Shown here piece by piece: positions 28,218 to 30,828 of a stretch of 30,828 nucleotides of DNA (position 1 is the stretch's first letter; each line of letters starts with the position of its first letter). Where the stretch lies: assembly GCA_002396505.1 (NCBI GenBank), contig DGYA01000099.1, positions 1-30,828 on the forward strand. The letters run 5' to 3'. The notes below the pieces were generated by a model. The model was not told the DNA's origin and made no database searches. It worked only from the letters and a program-made list of their open reading frames with translations. The DNA comes from Cyanobacteria bacterium UBA5018. Its GTDB lineage: Bacteria; Cyanobacteriota; Cyanobacteriia; PCC-6307; Cyanobiaceae. Made by a program: the position numbers and the translations under genes.

Positions 28218-30828
28218 ATGGCCCCCGACCCCCAGGTTTCCGTAACCGCCATCGCCAATGGCAGCGAGGCCGATGGCAGCCCGGTGGTGTTCCGTTTCTC
28301 GCGCACCGGCTCCACCGCGGCCCCGCTCTCGGTGAGCTACCGGCTGCTGGGCACCGCCCAGGCCGGCAGCGACTACAGCGGTGCCACCACCGGCACGATC
28401 AGCTTCTCGGCAGGCAGTGCCACCGCCGAGCTGTCCTTGCCGGCGCTTGCCGACAGCGTGGTGGATCCGGGTGAAACGATCATTGCCCAGATCGTGCCCT
28501 CGCCAACAGCAACAGCCAGTTACTTGATCACCCCCGGCCAGCAAACGGCCACCGCCACGATTTCGGCGGAGGGGTTGGTGGTCGTCGTTAATGGACGAAG
28601 CCGGTCTTGGGGGAGTACGAGGGAATACGGGAATGGAGCGGCGTTCGCAGCGATCAGAGGTGATGGCTCAGTCGTCACCTGGGGTGCTGATTGGTCTGGC
28701 GGCGACAGCAGTGGAGTTGCCCTTCAGCTCGGCTACGGCATCAAGCAGATCTTCTCAAATTCCCGAGCATTCGCGGCACTCAAGAGCGATGGCTCTGTCG
28801 TCACCTGGGGTAACGGTTTGTATGGCGGCGATAGCAATGAGGTGGCCGGCCAGCTGAGCTCTGGAGTTACGCAGATTTTCTCCACTGGAGCTGCCTTCGC
28901 AGCACTAAAGACCGATGGATCCGTCGTCACCTGGGGAGAACGATGGAGCGGTGGTAACAGCAATGGAGTAGCCGCGCAGCTCAGCTCCGGCGTCACGCAG
29001 ATATTCTCCAATGGTTACGCCTTCGCTGCCCTCAAGGACGATGGTTCTGTCGTCACCTGGGACAGTATCACCTTTGGGGGCGACAGTAGTGGGGTGGCCG
29101 GGCAGCTCAGCTCCGGCGTCACACAGATATTTTCTAACTTTGGTGGCTTCGCGGCCCTCAAGTCGGATGGTTCTGTCGTCACCTGGGGCTACGGCCCCTG
29201 GGGCGGCGACAGCAGTGGAGTGGCCAGCCGGCTCAGCTCCGGCATTAATAAAGTTTATGCCACTACTTACGCCTTTGCAGCCCTCAAGGGCGATGGCTCC
29301 GTCGTTGTCTGGGGTGATGGCTCCCATGGCGGCGACAGCAGTGGGGTTGCCGGGCAACTCATCTCAGGCGTCACGCAGATCTTCTCCGCTTCCTCTGCCT
29401 TCGCGGCACTAAAAGCAGATGGTTCCGTCGTCACCTGGGGCCAGGGAGCCTATGGCGGCGACAGCAGTGCGGTGGCCGCCAAGCTTGGCTCCGGAGTCAC
29501 GCAGATATTCTCCAATGGTTACGCCTTCGCGGCCCTCAAGGGTGATGGCTCCGTCGTCTCCTGGGGATTAGATCCCTATGGCGGGAATAGTAATGGATCT
29601 GCCATTCAGCTCAGCTCAGGTGTCACGCAGATTTTCTCTACTTCTACCGCGTTCGCAGCTCTCAAGGGCGATGGTTCAGTCGTCACCTGGGGATTTGATC
29701 CATGGGGCGGCAATAGCAATGGAGTTGCCGACCAGCTTAGCTCCGGTGTCACGCAGATTTTCTCCACTGGCTCCGCTTTCGCGGCGCTAAAGACCGATGG
29801 CTCCGTCGTCACTTGGGGTGATGGCAACTATGGCGGCGACAGCAGTGGGGTGGCCGGCCAGCTCAACAACATCGTTGCTTTCGCCAATCGATTTACGGAT
29901 GATCGGCTGGAGGTGTTCGCTGACCTTCTACCCACCATTACGTTACTGGCTGGGACACCGGCAGCCGCCAGAGAAGATGGCAACACCAATCTTCAATTTA
30001 CCTTCATTCGCACAGGGCGTACAGATAGTGAGCTGACTGTCAACTACACCGTAGGGGGCACCGCCACCCTCGACACAGATTACACAGGCATTGCCGCACT
30101 ACCAGTTACCAAGGCGATTACTTTCGCAGCGGGATCGGCCTCCGCCACAGTTGTGATTGATCCAATTGCTGACTCCGAGATCGAGGCTGACGAAACCGTC
30201 TCCCTCACCCTCGCCGCAGGCACTGGCTATACCATCATCACATCCGGAGCCGTCACCGGCACGATCGTCACTGTCAACGTCGTCTGCTTCCTAGCCGGCA
30301 CCCTGATCGCTACACCCACTGGCGAGCGGCCGATCGAAAGCCTGCAGCCTGGGGATCTGATAAGCACCGCCGAGGGGCCCCAGCCGGTGCGTTTCATCAG
30401 CCGCACCAGTCACTTACCACCGCTCCTCAAGGCCAACGACGTGCTGCCCATCCGCATTGCCGCCGGCGCCCTCGGCGAGCGCGGCCCTGTGCGTGATCTC
30501 TATGTGAGCCCCGATCACGCCATCCTCATCGATGGCCACCTGCTGCACGCCTCCGTGCTGGTGAATGGCACCACCATCATCCGCACCTCGCTGGCCCACT
30601 GGCAACAGCGGATCAACCAACCGATTGAATACCTCAACATCGAGCTCGAACGGCACCAACTGATCACCGCAGAAGGCCTCGTCGTTGAATCCTTCGTGGA
30701 CAACCGGCCCCGCAGCGACTGGGACAACTACACCGCCTACCTCAGCCTCTATCACCAGGAATTGCCGATTCGGGAACTTCTCCTGCCCCGTGTGAAGTTC
30801 AAGCGCCAACTGTCCTCCGCCCTGCGCC
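28218..30828 (+). CDS. Large Calx-beta / RCC1-like repeat / Hint_2 domain protein (partial, C-terminus beyond window)
   Basis: Open for 870 codons from the ATG at 28218 to the window edge. Residues 4-120 form a Calx-beta-like domain (GSEADGSPVVFRFSRTGS, then DYSG and DSVVDPGETI). Residues 142-561 are ten 42-residue repeats of the type AFAALKxDGSVVTWG-GGDSSGVAGQLSSGVTQIFS, similar to RCC1 repeats. A second Calx-beta-like domain follows (about 575-685; DYTG, IADSEIEADETVSL). At Cys690 a Hint_2 domain begins: CFLAGTLIATPTGERPIE, LQPGDLI, then SPDHAILIDG with its conserved His. Hint domains splice or cleave polypeptides, so self-processing is plausible. No signal peptide is seen at the N-terminus. 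Probably a surface or secreted protein; the partner is unknown. Confidence 0.9.
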   Translation, partial: MAPDPQVSVTAIANGSEADGSPVVFRFSRTGSTAAPLSVSYRLLGTAQAGSDYSGATTGTISFSAGSATAELSLPALADSVVDPGETIIAQIVPSPTATASYLITPGQQTATATISAEGLVVVVNGRSRSWGSTREYGNGAAFAAIRGDGSVVTWGADWSGGDSSGVALQLGYGIKQIFSNSRAFAALKSDGSVVTWGNGLYGGDSNEVAGQLSSGVTQIFSTGAAFAALKTDGSVVTWGERWSGGNSNGVAAQLSSGVTQIFSNGYAFAALKDDGSVVTWDSITFGGDSSGVAGQLSSGVTQIFSNFGGFAALKSDGSVVTWGYGPWGGDSSGVASRLSSGINKVYATTYAFAALKGDGSVVVWGDGSHGGDSSGVAGQLISGVTQIFSASSAFAALKADGSVVTWGQGAYGGDSSAVAAKLGSGVTQIFSNGYAFAALKGDGSVVSWGLDPYGGNSNGSAIQLSSGVTQIFSTSTAFAALKGDGSVVTWGFDPWGGNSNGVADQLSSGVTQIFSTGSAFAALKTDGSVVTWGDGNYGGDSSGVAGQLNNIVAFANRFTDDRLEVFADLLPTITLLAGTPAAAREDGNTNLQFTFIRTGRTDSELTVNYTVGGTATLDTDYTGIAALPVTKAITFAAGSASATVVIDPIADSEIEADETVSLTLAAGTGYTIITSGAVTGTIVTVNVVCFLAGTLIATPTGERPIESLQPGDLISTAEGPQPVRFISRTSHLPPLLKANDVLPIRIAAGALGERGPVRDLYVSPDHAILIDGHLLHASVLVNGTTIIRTSLAHWQQRINQPIEYLNIELERHQLITAEGLVVESFVDNRPRSDWDNYTAYLSLYHQELPIRELLLPRVKFKRQLSSALR
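28641..29900 (+). repeat. Ten coding repeats with exact 126-base period
   Basis: Repeats start at 28641, 28767, 28893 and so on to 29775, each 42 codons. The core AFAALK-DGSVVTWG and GGDSSGVA-QLSSGVTQIFS is kept, while four to six residues after WG and the last two or three vary. Copy 4 has lost the Gly of WG (TWD), copy 5 diverges at its end (INKVYATTY) and copy 10 fades into the next domain. Confidence 0.95.

Noticed and set aside
28905..29357. Minus-strand open frames within the repeat region
   Set aside because: Antisense shadows that recur only because the 126-base unit recurs.
28641..29900. Regular repeats as a CRISPR array
   Set aside because: The 126-base units have no constant repeat/unique spacer structure and translate as one continuous repeated protein.

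Overview
The window is GC-rich, densely packed bacterial DNA that I read as a chromosome segment of a picocyanobacterium (Synechococcus/Cyanobium-like). Four things point there: Vipp1, a Ycf46-type AAA ATPase, DUF2808 and DUF6165 proteins and a glycine-rich RRM protein occur together; LarE, SpeD and YidC look cyanobacterial; intergenic gaps are short; and the palindrome GCGATCGC (HIP1), typical of cyanobacteria, occurs at least ten times. The assignment rests on recalled family features, not on a database search.

Layout. 1-562: 5' part of an RRM/glycine-rich RNA-binding protein (minus). 652-3506: a GAF-PP2C regulator followed by argH (minus). 3880-5061: a tandem-duplicated CobO-like ATPase (minus), divergent from larE (5348-6205, plus). 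6206-6820 has no gene but carries two kinds of degenerate repeat. 6821-8594: speD and recF (minus). 8717-8790: tRNA-Arg(CCG), with a strong terminator downstream. 9121-10744: a family 2 glycosyltransferase and two small coupled genes (minus), divergent from a DUF6165 gene (10967-11380). About 11385-12402: a decayed IS200/IS605 element with a broken tnpA and an internally deleted tnpB. 12461-16756: a compact minus-strand run vipp1, thioredoxin, aminotransferase, birA, M23 peptidase. 17059-17586: a DciA-like DUF721 protein, converging on a minus-strand pair of a DMT transporter and an ArnT-like glycosyltransferase.

20470-27225 is a plus-strand run of housekeeping genes: sppA, aroH, DUF2808, rpmH, rnpA, a PH-domain membrane protein, yidC, DUF177, ycf46-like and a 59-residue membrane protein. 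Many neighbours overlap as ATGA or TGATG, which suggests translational coupling. rpmH-rnpA-PH-yidC is a variant of the usual rpmH-rnpA-yidD-yidC order and groups ribosome protein, tRNA maturation and membrane insertion genes. After a bidirectional terminator (27486-27519) comes about 700 bases of unexplained DNA.

The window ends inside a large, clearly accessory gene (28218 to beyond 30828). Its product has a Calx-beta-like domain, ten 42-residue RCC1-like repeats in an exact 126-bp array, a second Calx-beta-like domain and a C-terminal Hint_2 domain. This is the most unusual protein here. Other points worth checking are the fused CobO pair, the Glu-to-Gln change in the AroH active site, the Big_2-like insert in YidC, the missing conventional start of recF, the retained right end of the dead TnpB element, and the repeat-filled intergenic DNA near speD.
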